Positions 16,762-25,025 of a stretch of 64,000 bases of DNA are shown in pieces (positions within the stretch are counted from its first letter, which is position 1; each line of letters begins with the position of its first letter). Below the pieces are notes generated by a model that worked only from the letters and a program-made list of their open reading frames with translations, ran no database searches and was not told where the DNA came from. The DNA is from Pollutiaquabacter aromativorans. GTDB lineage: Bacteria > Bacteroidota > Bacteroidia > AKYH767-A > 2013-40CM-41-45. Location: positions 2,604,001 through 2,668,000 of the forward strand of contig CP185379.1 of NCBI GenBank assembly GCA_049177215.1, written 5' to 3'. The position numbers and the translations under genes are program-made.

Positions 16762-18442
16762 ATGAAATACAATCTGCGCCGTCTAAAAACCGCCCTGCTG
16801 GTCCTGGGCACGGTAGTGGTCACGCTGGTCAGTTCAGCATTTGTTGACGACTATTTCGAGGTGTCAAAGAACCTGGACATATTCTCCACCCTCTACCGGG
16901 AGGTGAACATGTACTATGTGGATTCGACCGATCCGGGCAAGTTGATGCGGAAAGGCATCGACTCGATGCTGGAAAGCCTGGATCCTTACACGAATTACAT
17001 TCCGGAATCCGACATTGAAGATTATCGCTTCATGACTACCGGGCAATACGGTGGAATCGGCGCACTCATCCGGCAGCACGGAGATTACATCCAGATCAGC
17101 GATCCGTACGAAGGGTATCCGGCGCAACTGGCCGATTTGCGGGCGGGCGACGTCATTCTTGAAATCGACGGCCGCAGTGCAAAAGGAAAGAAGACCGACG
17201 AAGTGAGCCGGGCGCTGAAAGGATCACCCAATACGGACGTCAAGTTGCTCATCCGACGCGAAGGCGAAGAAAACCCGATCCTGAAAACGATCACGCGGAA
17301 AGAGATCAAAGTGAAAAGCGTTCCCTACGCCAGCCGGATCGGTGACAATATCGGTTACATCCGCCTCAGCAGTTTCACGGAGAATGCAAGCGGGGAGGTC
17401 GGAGACGCGCTCAAGCGATTGAAGCAGGAAGGCGAGCTGAAAGGCGTCATACTTGACCTCCGCGGAAATCCCGGCGGTCTCCTGAACGAAGCGGTGAATA
17501 TTTCCAATCTGTTCGTGGAACGCGGACAGGAGATCGTCAGCACCCGCGGTAAGATCCGCGAGATGGACAAGAGTTATAAGGCCCAGAACAATCCGCTGGA
17601 CCCGCAGCTACCGGTGGCTGTACTGGTGAACAGCGGCTCAGCGTCCGCCTCGGAGATTGTCAGCGGTTCATTGCAGGACCTCGACCGTGCCGTCGTGGTC
17701 GGGCAACGCACGTTCGGCAAAGGCCTTGTACAAACGACGCGTCCACTTTCCTACAATGCGCAATTGAAGATCACGACCGCCAAATACTACATCCCGAGCG
17801 GCCGGTGCATTCAGGCATTGGATTATTCCCACCGCAATGAGGACGGCAGTGTAGGCAAGATCGCGGATTCACTGACGCACGAATTCAAAACCAAAGCAGG
17901 GCGAACAGTCCGCGACGGTGGCGGTATTCTGCCCGACTTGATCGCGGAATCGGACAAGCTCAGCAACATCGCGCAAAGCCTGCTGAGCAAAAACCTGATC
18001 TTCGATTACGCGACCCGCTATCGTCGCAACCATCCAGGCATACCGGCTGCGAGGGATTTCCGCCTGAGGCGATGCGGACTTTGCCGACTTCGAAGCCTTT
18101 TTGAAAGACAAGGATTACGATTATTCCACCCGCAGCGAAAAGACGCTGGAGGAATTGCGCAAGATCGCCGATGAAGAGGCTTACCTCACGGCTGTTAAGA
18201 CGGAATACGAAGCCCTGAAGGCCAAACTCTCTCACGATAAACAAAATGATCTTCGGAAGAACAAAGCCGAGATCCTGGAATTGCTTCAGGAAGAGATCGC
18301 TTCCCGTTATTATTATCAGGTTGGCCGTATCGAAGCCGCCCTTCAACACGATCCGCAGCTGAATGAAGCTTCCAATTTGCTCCGCGATGCCACCCGCTAC
18401 AGCGGAATATTGAAAGGGACCATCCGCGCCGAAGCGAAATAA
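16762..18442 (+). pseudogene. S41 family C-terminal processing protease with +1 frameshift near 18068
   Basis: A carboxy-terminal processing peptidase: N-terminal membrane anchor (residues 11-29), PDZ domain (around GYPAQLADLRAGDVILEIDG) and S41 catalytic domain with NSGSASASEIVSG (catalytic Ser) and RTFGKGLVQT (catalytic Lys). The first reading frame runs to a stop at 18174, but from about 18068 the expected sequence continues in another frame (SDADFADFEAFLKDKDYDYS onward) to 18442. One extra G in CTGAGGCGATG explains it; removing it gives about 559 residues. The catalytic core is complete before the shift; the C-terminal helical region is lost. It may be an assembly error or a true lesion. 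Another S41 protease is encoded at 37.5 kb. Confidence 0.82.
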
Positions 18443-18457
18443 GTAGGTACCGCCTGC

Positions 18458-20053
18458 ATGAAAGCGCCCGGCTATTTCCGCGACAATCGACTTTATACAC
18501 TCGGGCTGGTGCTGCTGGCAGCGGGCTTGCCGCTATCGCTCTTTCTGACCAGCGTATCCCAGTTCGTACTGGCCGGCGCCTTCTTACTGGACGGCGGCTC
18601 CGTTCGTGAGAAGTTCCTCCGCTTTTTCCGCAACAAGGCCGCAGTTGCGCTTGCCGGAATCTGGTTGCTGCACGTGATCGGATTGGCATGGACACACGAC
18701 CTGGCAGAAGGTTGGAAGGATGTCCGCATCAAGCTCCCGTTGCTGGTGCTTCCGTTGATTTTCTCCGGTCAGTCGCCCTTGTCGCGAAAGCAATTCCGCC
18801 TGGTGGCCGACATCTTGCTATTGTCATTGCTCGCGGGAAGTTTGGTCAGCGTAGCGGTGCTCCTGGGCTGGATCGACCGACCGGTGCATACGGTTCGCGA
18901 CATTTTCATTTTCGGCATCTCGCACATTCGCTTTTCACTATTCCTGTGCGTAGGCGTTTATCTGCTGGCTGACCGCCTGCTTCGAAAGGAACCGGCCGGC
19001 CCGATCGCACGACTCTTTGAGTTCCTGCTGGCCGTATGGTTCATCGTCTTTCTCGTGATCATCGAATCGATCACCGGCCTTGTGATCCTGCTGTTGACGG
19101 CAAGCTTCTTCCTCCTCCGCGCCTTGTTTCAGCGGGGACGAAGCTGGACCAAAGCACTCGCGTTGATCGTCCTGATCGCCATTCCGGTGGTGGTGATCAG
19201 CACCGTCCGGACGGCCTGGCAGGAAACCTCCGTGCGTCATCCTTATCCGATCCGGCAATGGGAAAAGACGCAGTACGGGAATCTTTACACCTTTGATCTC
19301 GAGCAGCCGACCTATGAAAACGGTTATCCGGTCAATGCGTACGTATGTGATATCGAATTGCGCGAACATTGGAACAAAAGGAGCCTGCATGCATTCGACT
19401 CCACCGACCTGCGCAACCAACCCTTGCGTTGGACGCTCGTCCGCTTTCTCGCGTCAAAAGGTTGGCGAAAAGACGGCCGGGCCGTGGACGCGTTAAGCGC
19501 GACCGAAGTCGCGTCGATAGAACAAGGTGTGGCGAACGTAAACGATCAGGAACGGAGCAGTCTCAGCGGACGCATCCGTCAGATCGTGTGGGAATTCGAA
19601 CGTTATCAGCAAGGAGGAAACCCCAGCGGCCATTCGGTCACCCAACGCCTTGAATTTTGGAAAGCCGCCATGGGTGTGATCCGTTCCCATCCGCTTTTCG
19701 GGACGGGCACCGGCGACCTCAAGGAAGCATACCAGGCAGAATACAAACGAATGGGAACACAACTCCGGCCGGAATTTCGTTTGCGTGCGCACAATCAATA
19801 CCTGGCTGTAACCGCGGCACTTGGCATATTCGGTTTGGCGGTATTTCTCGCTTGCTGGATTTATCCGGTGTTCGCATTTGGAAAAGCTAAGGGATTACTG
19901 GTTCAGGCAGCCTGGCTGATCACCACGATTTCCATGCTGACGGAAGACACGCTCGAAACCCAGGCGGGCGCCACGTTTGCGGCTTTGTTCATCAGCTTGT
20001 TCCTGTTTGCACAACCCGGGAACCCGGCGGAAGAGCGACAGGAGGAATCCTGA
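18458..20053 (+). CDS. O-antigen ligase/polymerase-like membrane protein (PF04932 type)
   Basis: 531 residues with about ten to eleven transmembrane segments and one large periplasmic loop (about residues 255-400). The Wzy_C/WaaL-type signature is in the loop and following helix: FWKAAMGVIRSHPLFGTGTGDLKEAY and RAHNQYLAVTAALGIFG. These proteins polymerise or ligate lipid-linked glycans at the periplasmic face. It starts 15 nt after the protease stop, so it may be co-transcribed. Its stop codon directly abuts the stop codon of the convergent glycosyltransferase, with no bases between. Acceptor and glycan are unknown. Confidence 0.83.
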   Translation: MKAPGYFRDNRLYTLGLVLLAAGLPLSLFLTSVSQFVLAGAFLLDGGSVREKFLRFFRNKAAVALAGIWLLHVIGLAWTHDLAEGWKDVRIKLPLLVLPLIFSGQSPLSRKQFRLVADILLLSLLAGSLVSVAVLLGWIDRPVHTVRDIFIFGISHIRFSLFLCVGVYLLADRLLRKEPAGPIARLFEFLLAVWFIVFLVIIESITGLVILLLTASFFLLRALFQRGRSWTKALALIVLIAIPVVVISTVRTAWQETSVRHPYPIRQWEKTQYGNLYTFDLEQPTYENGYPVNAYVCDIELREHWNKRSLHAFDSTDLRNQPLRWTLVRFLASKGWRKDGRAVDALSATEVASIEQGVANVNDQERSSLSGRIRQIVWEFERYQQGGNPSGHSVTQRLEFWKAAMGVIRSHPLFGTGTGDLKEAYQAEYKRMGTQLRPEFRLRAHNQYLAVTAALGIFGLAVFLACWIYPVFAFGKAKGLLVQAAWLITTISMLTEDTLETQAGATFAALFISLFLFAQPGNPAEERQEES

Positions 20054-20815
20054 TCAGGCCTTCTTCTTTCGCTGCAATTCGTACAACTTGACGTACTTCA
20101 GAAAGTTGGCGTGCGCTGAAATTCGCGCAGCGATGAATCCGTAGTAGCCATCGAGAAAGCCCGCCAGAAAAAAATAGTCGCGCATAAACTTAACCGCGGG
20201 CCGGAACAGCAAGGCCAGCCAGGTTGTGCGTTTTCCGCCGCGATAGGCTGCTTCCGAAGCGATGTCCGTGAAGCGGTTCATTTGCCGGATGTGTTCGGAC
20301 ACACTGAAGTACGAATAATGCAGGAGGTCGCCCTTCAGTTTACCCACTCGTGCGGGATCGTGCGGAATGAACCGATCGTGCGGGTTCTCCCCACCCCAGG
20401 CGCCTTTGCCCCGGACGAAGAGGCGCACTTTCGTATCGGGATACCAGCCACCATGTCGCATGAAACGTCGGCAATACCAGGTCAGGCGGTTGAACGAGTA
20501 AGCATCCAACTGCCAGTTCGCCTTCAGGTCCAGGATGGAAGCTCTTAACTGAGGGGATAGTGCTTCGTCAGCATCCAGGGAGAGCACATGATCGTAGTGC
20601 GCCAGGCGCAGTACTTCGTTCTTCTGTTCAATGTAACCGCCAAAAGGATGACGAATGAAACGGACTCCGTGCTCCCGGCAGATCGATTCGGTCTGGTCGG
20701 TCGAGAAAGAGTCCAGCACGACGATCTCGTCCGCCACGCCCTTGAGCGACTCCAGGCATCTGCCGATGTTCTTTTCCTCGTTGAAGGTGATGATGACGGC
20801 GGAAAGTCGGATCAT
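20054..20815 (-). CDS. family 2 glycosyltransferase (WaaE/KdtX-like)
   Basis: 253 residues with a GT-A fold: nucleotide-sugar motif LSAVIITFNEEKNIGRCLES at the N-terminus, VLDSFSTDQT, and the DxD-type SLDADEALS near residue 90. The GGWYPDTKVRLFVRGKG segment and the overall length resemble WaaE/KdtX-type lipopolysaccharide core glycosyltransferases. It probably acts at the cytoplasmic face of the inner membrane in surface-glycan assembly, consistent with the convergent O-antigen ligase-like gene. Sugar specificity cannot be read. It is divergent from meaB, with start codons 47 nt apart. Confidence 0.87.
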   Translation of the reverse strand: MIRLSAVIITFNEEKNIGRCLESLKGVADEIVVLDSFSTDQTESICREHGVRFIRHPFGGYIEQKNEVLRLAHYDHVLSLDADEALSPQLRASILDLKANWQLDAYSFNRLTWYCRRFMRHGGWYPDTKVRLFVRGKGAWGGENPHDRFIPHDPARVGKLKGDLLHYSYFSVSEHIRQMNRFTDIASEAAYRGGKRTTWLALLFRPAVKFMRDYFFLAGFLDGYYGFIAARISAHANFLKYVKLYELQRKKKA

Positions 20816-20861
20816 GACTTATGAACCCCGGCAAGTTAGGGATAAATACAGGAAGGGATTG

Positions 20862-21836
20862 ATGGCAAACGATCCGAACCTTTACTTTGTCGAGATGCAA
20901 GAACCCGGATACGATGCCGCTGCCGACCTGTCCGCCATTCGGGGCGGAGACCGTAAGGCACTCGCACGCGCCATTACCCGGGTGGAAAATGAACTTACCG
21001 GATATCGGGAACTGCTCCATTTGCTGACACCGGAAACAGGTGTGCCGGTCACAGGATTTACCGGACCGCCGGGTGCTGGTAAGAGTACCCTGATCAATGC
21101 ATTGGTACGCCATTTACGTAAGGCCGGTAAAACGGTAGCGGTCATTGCGGTAGATCCCACCTCTCCGTTCAACTACGGTTCGCTGCTCGGTGACCGGCTC
21201 CGGATGCAGGAACACTTCAACGACGAAGCTGTCTTCATCCGCTCCATCGCTACCCGCGGTTCCCTCGGTGGGCTATCGGAAAAGGTCATCGAGCTCGTTG
21301 ACCTGATGCGTTGTGCAGGTTTCGACCACATCATCGTGGAAACCGTCGGCGTCGGACAATCCGAAGTGGAAATTGCCGGACTTGCGGACACCACCGTAGT
21401 GGTACTTGTACCGGAAGCGGGCGACGAGATCCAAACGCTTAAGTCCGGCATCATGGAAATCGCGGACGTATTCGTAGTCAACAAAGCCGATCGCGAAGGC
21501 GCGGAAACCTTTGCCAACAATCTGCGCAAACTGGCTGCGCATCCGCGTCCGGATGGGTGGGAAGTCCCGGTCGTTAAAACAACCGCCAACGCGGATGTGG
21601 GCGTACAGGAAGTCGTAGACGCGATCGAACGTCATCATACCAGCAGCAGCATGAATGCCAAACGCCCTTACCTGCTGGCTGAAAAAGCTTTCCGGCTCAT
21701 CCGCCGCGAACGGATGCGCGGGCTGACCAAAGCCCAATTGAAAGAAGCTTTGGAAAAGGAGCTCCACGCCCCCCGCTTTAACTTGTATCAGTTTGCCGAT
21801 CAATGGGTTAGGCGAATTGCCCGGAATGACAATTAG
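20862..21836 (+). CDS. meaB: methylmalonyl-CoA mutase-associated GTPase MeaB (ArgK family)
   Basis: 324 residues from ATG 20862. MeaB is a G-protein chaperone that gates cobalamin loading and protects methylmalonyl-CoA mutase from inactivation. G motifs: GFTGPPGAGKSTLINAL (Walker A), the IVETVGVGQSEVEI switch region and VVNKADREGAE (NKxD). The C-terminal dimerisation helix ends in WVRRIARNDN. The frame is open upstream to 20655 but this overlaps the divergent glycosyltransferase. No mutase gene is in the window, so its client is encoded elsewhere. Confidence 0.93.
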   Translation: MANDPNLYFVEMQEPGYDAAADLSAIRGGDRKALARAITRVENELTGYRELLHLLTPETGVPVTGFTGPPGAGKSTLINALVRHLRKAGKTVAVIAVDPTSPFNYGSLLGDRLRMQEHFNDEAVFIRSIATRGSLGGLSEKVIELVDLMRCAGFDHIIVETVGVGQSEVEIAGLADTTVVVLVPEAGDEIQTLKSGIMEIADVFVVNKADREGAETFANNLRKLAAHPRPDGWEVPVVKTTANADVGVQEVVDAIERHHTSSSMNAKRPYLLAEKAFRLIRRERMRGLTKAQLKEALEKELHAPRFNLYQFADQWVRRIARNDN

Positions 21837-21866
21837 TTGTAAATTGAACCGCTTTCCACGATTGAT

Positions 21867-23912
21867 ATGAACCTACGCTCCCGCGCAGGCAGGGTTTTCC
21901 GTTATCTCTTCCAGACCTTTCTGGTGCTGCTTTTTGCCGGCATGAACAACGCTGTGCAGGCACAGTTTTTCTGGGTAGAGGATTTCGGAGACAACGGCGG
22001 CATCTGCGACTCCTATTCGTTTGCGAACAATTACGTCACGGCAAATGGAATGTGGGAAGTGGCGCTGATCGGCGTCAACGATACTGCAGCCAACGACTTC
22101 TTCATCAGTGCGGGTGAACCCGGTAAACCGGAAGGCGACTGCAGTTCGGAAGGTTGTTGGAGCACAGCCATTTTCGAATCCAACCGAACCTTACACGTCG
22201 GCAACGTCACCAATTCTCCCAACGCCTTGATCATTTGTCCCGCGGGCGACTGCGGCGCACTCTACGATCCGGGTGGATTTCAGAATGCTGTTGAAACGAA
22301 AAAACGCGCCCAGTCGCCGGTCATCGATTGCAGCAGCCAGAACAACGTCGTGCTGACGTTCCTCTACATCGAGAACGGCGATGGCGCTACGGACAACGCG
22401 CTGGTTGAATACTACGACGGCACCACCTGGTCCGTCATCGGCGACATGCCCAAGTCCACGAGTTGTGGCGGTTATTCCACCTGGACGCGTTACACGGTCG
22501 CACTTCCTACTTCTGCCGATTTCAACCCGAACGTTCGTATAGGTTTCACCTGGGTGAATGACAACGGCGGAGTCGGCCTCAACCCTTCGTTCGCAGTCGA
22601 CAGCATCGCACTGGCCGGTGTCCCGGCCCCGGTCGCCGACTTTGAAGCCAGCGATACGTTGATCTGCGTAGGCGATTGCATTGATTTCTACGATCAGAGC
22701 CTCAACTTTCCGGATGCTTTCACCTGGAACTTCTTTGGCGGCACTCCCGCAACTTCATCTTCTCAGAATCCGACGAGTGTCTGTTTCAATGCGCCCGGCA
22801 CCTATACGATCCAATTGATCGTTGGCAACGCTGCCGGCAGCGACACCCTTACGCTTGCCAACTACATCCGTGTTGAACCCTGCGTCGGACCTACAGCCGA
22901 TTTCTCGGTCAGCGACTCTTCCGTCTGTGAACGCAGTTGCGTTGACTTCACCGATCAGAGTGTGAACGGCGCGCTCAGTTGGTTGTGGCTGTTCCCCGGC
23001 GGAACACCCTCCACTTCCACGGACCCCAGCCCTACCGGCATTTGCTACAATACTCCGGGTTTGTACGATGTCACGCTCATCGTATCGAACGCCTTCGGAG
23101 CCGATACGCTCACGAAGTCCGGTTACATGAACATTGAAACCTGTCCGTTACCGGTCGCCAATTTCGCCACCTTCACGCCGGCGATTTGTTCGAATCAGTG
23201 CGTCGACTTCTTTGATCAGTCGCAGTTCACCGATACTTCCACGCAGTGGTTTTGGTATTTCCCGGGTGCCACTCCCGACACCAGTACGCTCCGCAACCCG
23301 ACCAACATCTGTTACCCGCAGGACGGACTGTATGACGTACAATTGATCGTAACGAATTCCTACGGCTCCGATACCACCTTAAAATATTCGTTCATCCAGG
23401 TTGAGAGCGTCCCCACAGCCTTTGTCGGGCCCGATACCTCCATGTATTACGGCAGTTCCTACCAGCTGACCGCCGGCGGCGGGGTGACCTACCAATGGTC
23501 ACCGGCGGCGGGGCTGGACAGCGTGAACAGCGCGACACCGATCGCGACGCCGAATGAAACCACGATCTACACGGTTCAGATCGGTGACGGCACGGGGTGT
23601 ACCGCTGTCCGTCAGGTGTTGGTGGAGATCCTCTTCAACAACAACTACTTCGTCCCGAATGCCTTCTCTCCGAATGGCGATGGAGCGAACGACTACTTGT
23701 TCGTACGGGGGAACAACTTCTTCAGCATGCAATTCACCGTCTTCGACCGCTGGGGCGAACAGGTCTTCGAGACCAAAACGCAAGAGATCGGTTGGGATGG
23801 AACCTATAAGGGTAAGGATGCCGTATCAGGTGTTTATACCTGGGTGTTTAAACTATTCTATGCAGACGGTAAAACGGTCAACCAGACCGGCACCGTCCTG
23901 TTGATCCGGTAA
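21867..23912 (+). CDS. secreted multi-PKD protein with type B T9SS sorting domain
   Basis: 681 residues. A signal peptide (cleavage near VQAQF, about residue 34) is followed by a domain with an LTFLYIENGDGATDN strand that looks like a lectin or jelly-roll module. Three PKD domains begin near residues 254, 341 and 428 (each PxADF...CVDFxDQS...PTxxCYN). From about residue 588 comes the gliding-motility C-terminal domain (NAFSPNGDGANDYLF ... FDRWGEQVF ... GVYTWVFKL), the type B T9SS sorting signal. It should be exported and held on the cell surface. Immediately downstream, 12 nt away, is a PorP/SprF protein, the usual partner for type B cargo. Confidence 0.9.
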   Translation: MNLRSRAGRVFRYLFQTFLVLLFAGMNNAVQAQFFWVEDFGDNGGICDSYSFANNYVTANGMWEVALIGVNDTAANDFFISAGEPGKPEGDCSSEGCWSTAIFESNRTLHVGNVTNSPNALIICPAGDCGALYDPGGFQNAVETKKRAQSPVIDCSSQNNVVLTFLYIENGDGATDNALVEYYDGTTWSVIGDMPKSTSCGGYSTWTRYTVALPTSADFNPNVRIGFTWVNDNGGVGLNPSFAVDSIALAGVPAPVADFEASDTLICVGDCIDFYDQSLNFPDAFTWNFFGGTPATSSSQNPTSVCFNAPGTYTIQLIVGNAAGSDTLTLANYIRVEPCVGPTADFSVSDSSVCERSCVDFTDQSVNGALSWLWLFPGGTPSTSTDPSPTGICYNTPGLYDVTLIVSNAFGADTLTKSGYMNIETCPLPVANFATFTPAICSNQCVDFFDQSQFTDTSTQWFWYFPGATPDTSTLRNPTNICYPQDGLYDVQLIVTNSYGSDTTLKYSFIQVESVPTAFVGPDTSMYYGSSYQLTAGGGVTYQWSPAAGLDSVNSATPIATPNETTIYTVQIGDGTGCTAVRQVLVEILFNNNYFVPNAFSPNGDGANDYLFVRGNNFFSMQFTVFDRWGEQVFETKTQEIGWDGTYKGKDAVSGVYTWVFKLFYADGKTVNQTGTVLLIR

Positions 23913-23924
23913 AGAGGAAAAGGC

Positions 23925-25013
23925 ATGCAACGCATTGATCAAATCCTTCGCGAATTCGGGCGCCGCTTTCTGGCGGTGGCTGCAGGATGCCTCCTGACCG
24001 GATCTCTCATTGCCCAGGATGTACATTTCTCCCAGTGGCAAACGACCCCCATGCGGATCAACCCGGCCATGACCGGAGTATTCGACGGTACGGTACGTTT
24101 CTCGAATAACTACCGGAGTCAGTGGTCATCGCTCGGTAAGGGTTACAAGACCATCCATGCCTCACTCGACGCACCGATCGGAAAAGGCAAGCTGAACAAC
24201 GGCAGCTTCTTCGGCGGTGGCCTGCTGGTGATCCAGGACAAGGCCGGATCTGCGGAACTGACCTCCACGTATATTGAAGGTTCTCTTTCCTACACCATGG
24301 CCATGGACGATGCCGGGGATCACTGGTTCTCGCTCGGTTTCCAGGGAGGGCTCAACCAGTTATCGCTGGATCTCACGAAAACGACCTGGGATGCGCAGTG
24401 GAATGGGGACAAGTTCGATCCGGCGCTGCCTTCCATGGAATCGATCCAGTTGCAGCAGTTCGCCTACCTGGACTTCCACGCCGGGTTCATGTACTATTTC
24501 GTTCCCAACGAATACAATGCCTTCAATGCCGGCGCCAGTATGGCGCACATCGGCAGCCCGAACATTTCGTATTTCGTCAACGGAGAGGACGCGCTTCCCA
24601 GCCGGTACACCATTCACAGTTCAGGCCTGCTTTCGATGAACCGCGACAACTTCCTGTTCTTCGAACCCCGCTTGCTTGGGCAACTGCAGGGAAAACAGCT
24701 GGAGGTCGTGGGTGGCGGTCTCCTGCGTAACAAGCTCCAGTTCAAGTCGCGCTACACGAATTTTCGTAAGGAGATGTATTTCAGCTTCGGCGGCTACTAC
24801 CGGTTCAAAGATGCGATCATCGCCGCGGCCCGGTTCGAATTCAAGTCACAGAAATCCGCCTTTGGACTGGGTATCAGCTACGATTTCGGCACCTCGCGTC
24901 TTGCACGCCTGGGAGGTTCTGCGAACGCGTTCGAGATCAACCTCAGTATCGCCGGCCTGGTACCACGCGGTCAGCGCAGCAGCCAGTTCAACAAGATGCC
25001 GCTCTTTTTCTAA
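23925..25013 (+). CDS. PorP/SprF family T9SS outer-membrane protein
   Basis: 362 residues; the signal peptide ends about residue 29 before QDVHFSQW. The opening QDVHFSQWQTTPMRINPAMTG is diagnostic for the PorP/SprF family, as is the following YRSQW. The rest alternates beta-strands and ends with GLVPRGQRSSQFNKMPLFF, a typical outer-membrane barrel. Family members assist secretion or surface attachment of specific type IX cargo, notably type B proteins. Its 12-nt spacing from the PKD cargo gene makes this a dedicated cargo-partner pair. Confidence 0.92.
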   Translation: MQRIDQILREFGRRFLAVAAGCLLTGSLIAQDVHFSQWQTTPMRINPAMTGVFDGTVRFSNNYRSQWSSLGKGYKTIHASLDAPIGKGKLNNGSFFGGGLLVIQDKAGSAELTSTYIEGSLSYTMAMDDAGDHWFSLGFQGGLNQLSLDLTKTTWDAQWNGDKFDPALPSMESIQLQQFAYLDFHAGFMYYFVPNEYNAFNAGASMAHIGSPNISYFVNGEDALPSRYTIHSSGLLSMNRDNFLFFEPRLLGQLQGKQLEVVGGGLLRNKLQFKSRYTNFRKEMYFSFGGYYRFKDAIIAAARFEFKSQKSAFGLGISYDFGTSRLARLGGSANAFEINLSIAGLVPRGQRSSQFNKMPLFF

Positions 25014-25025
25014 GCCGGCACTTGT

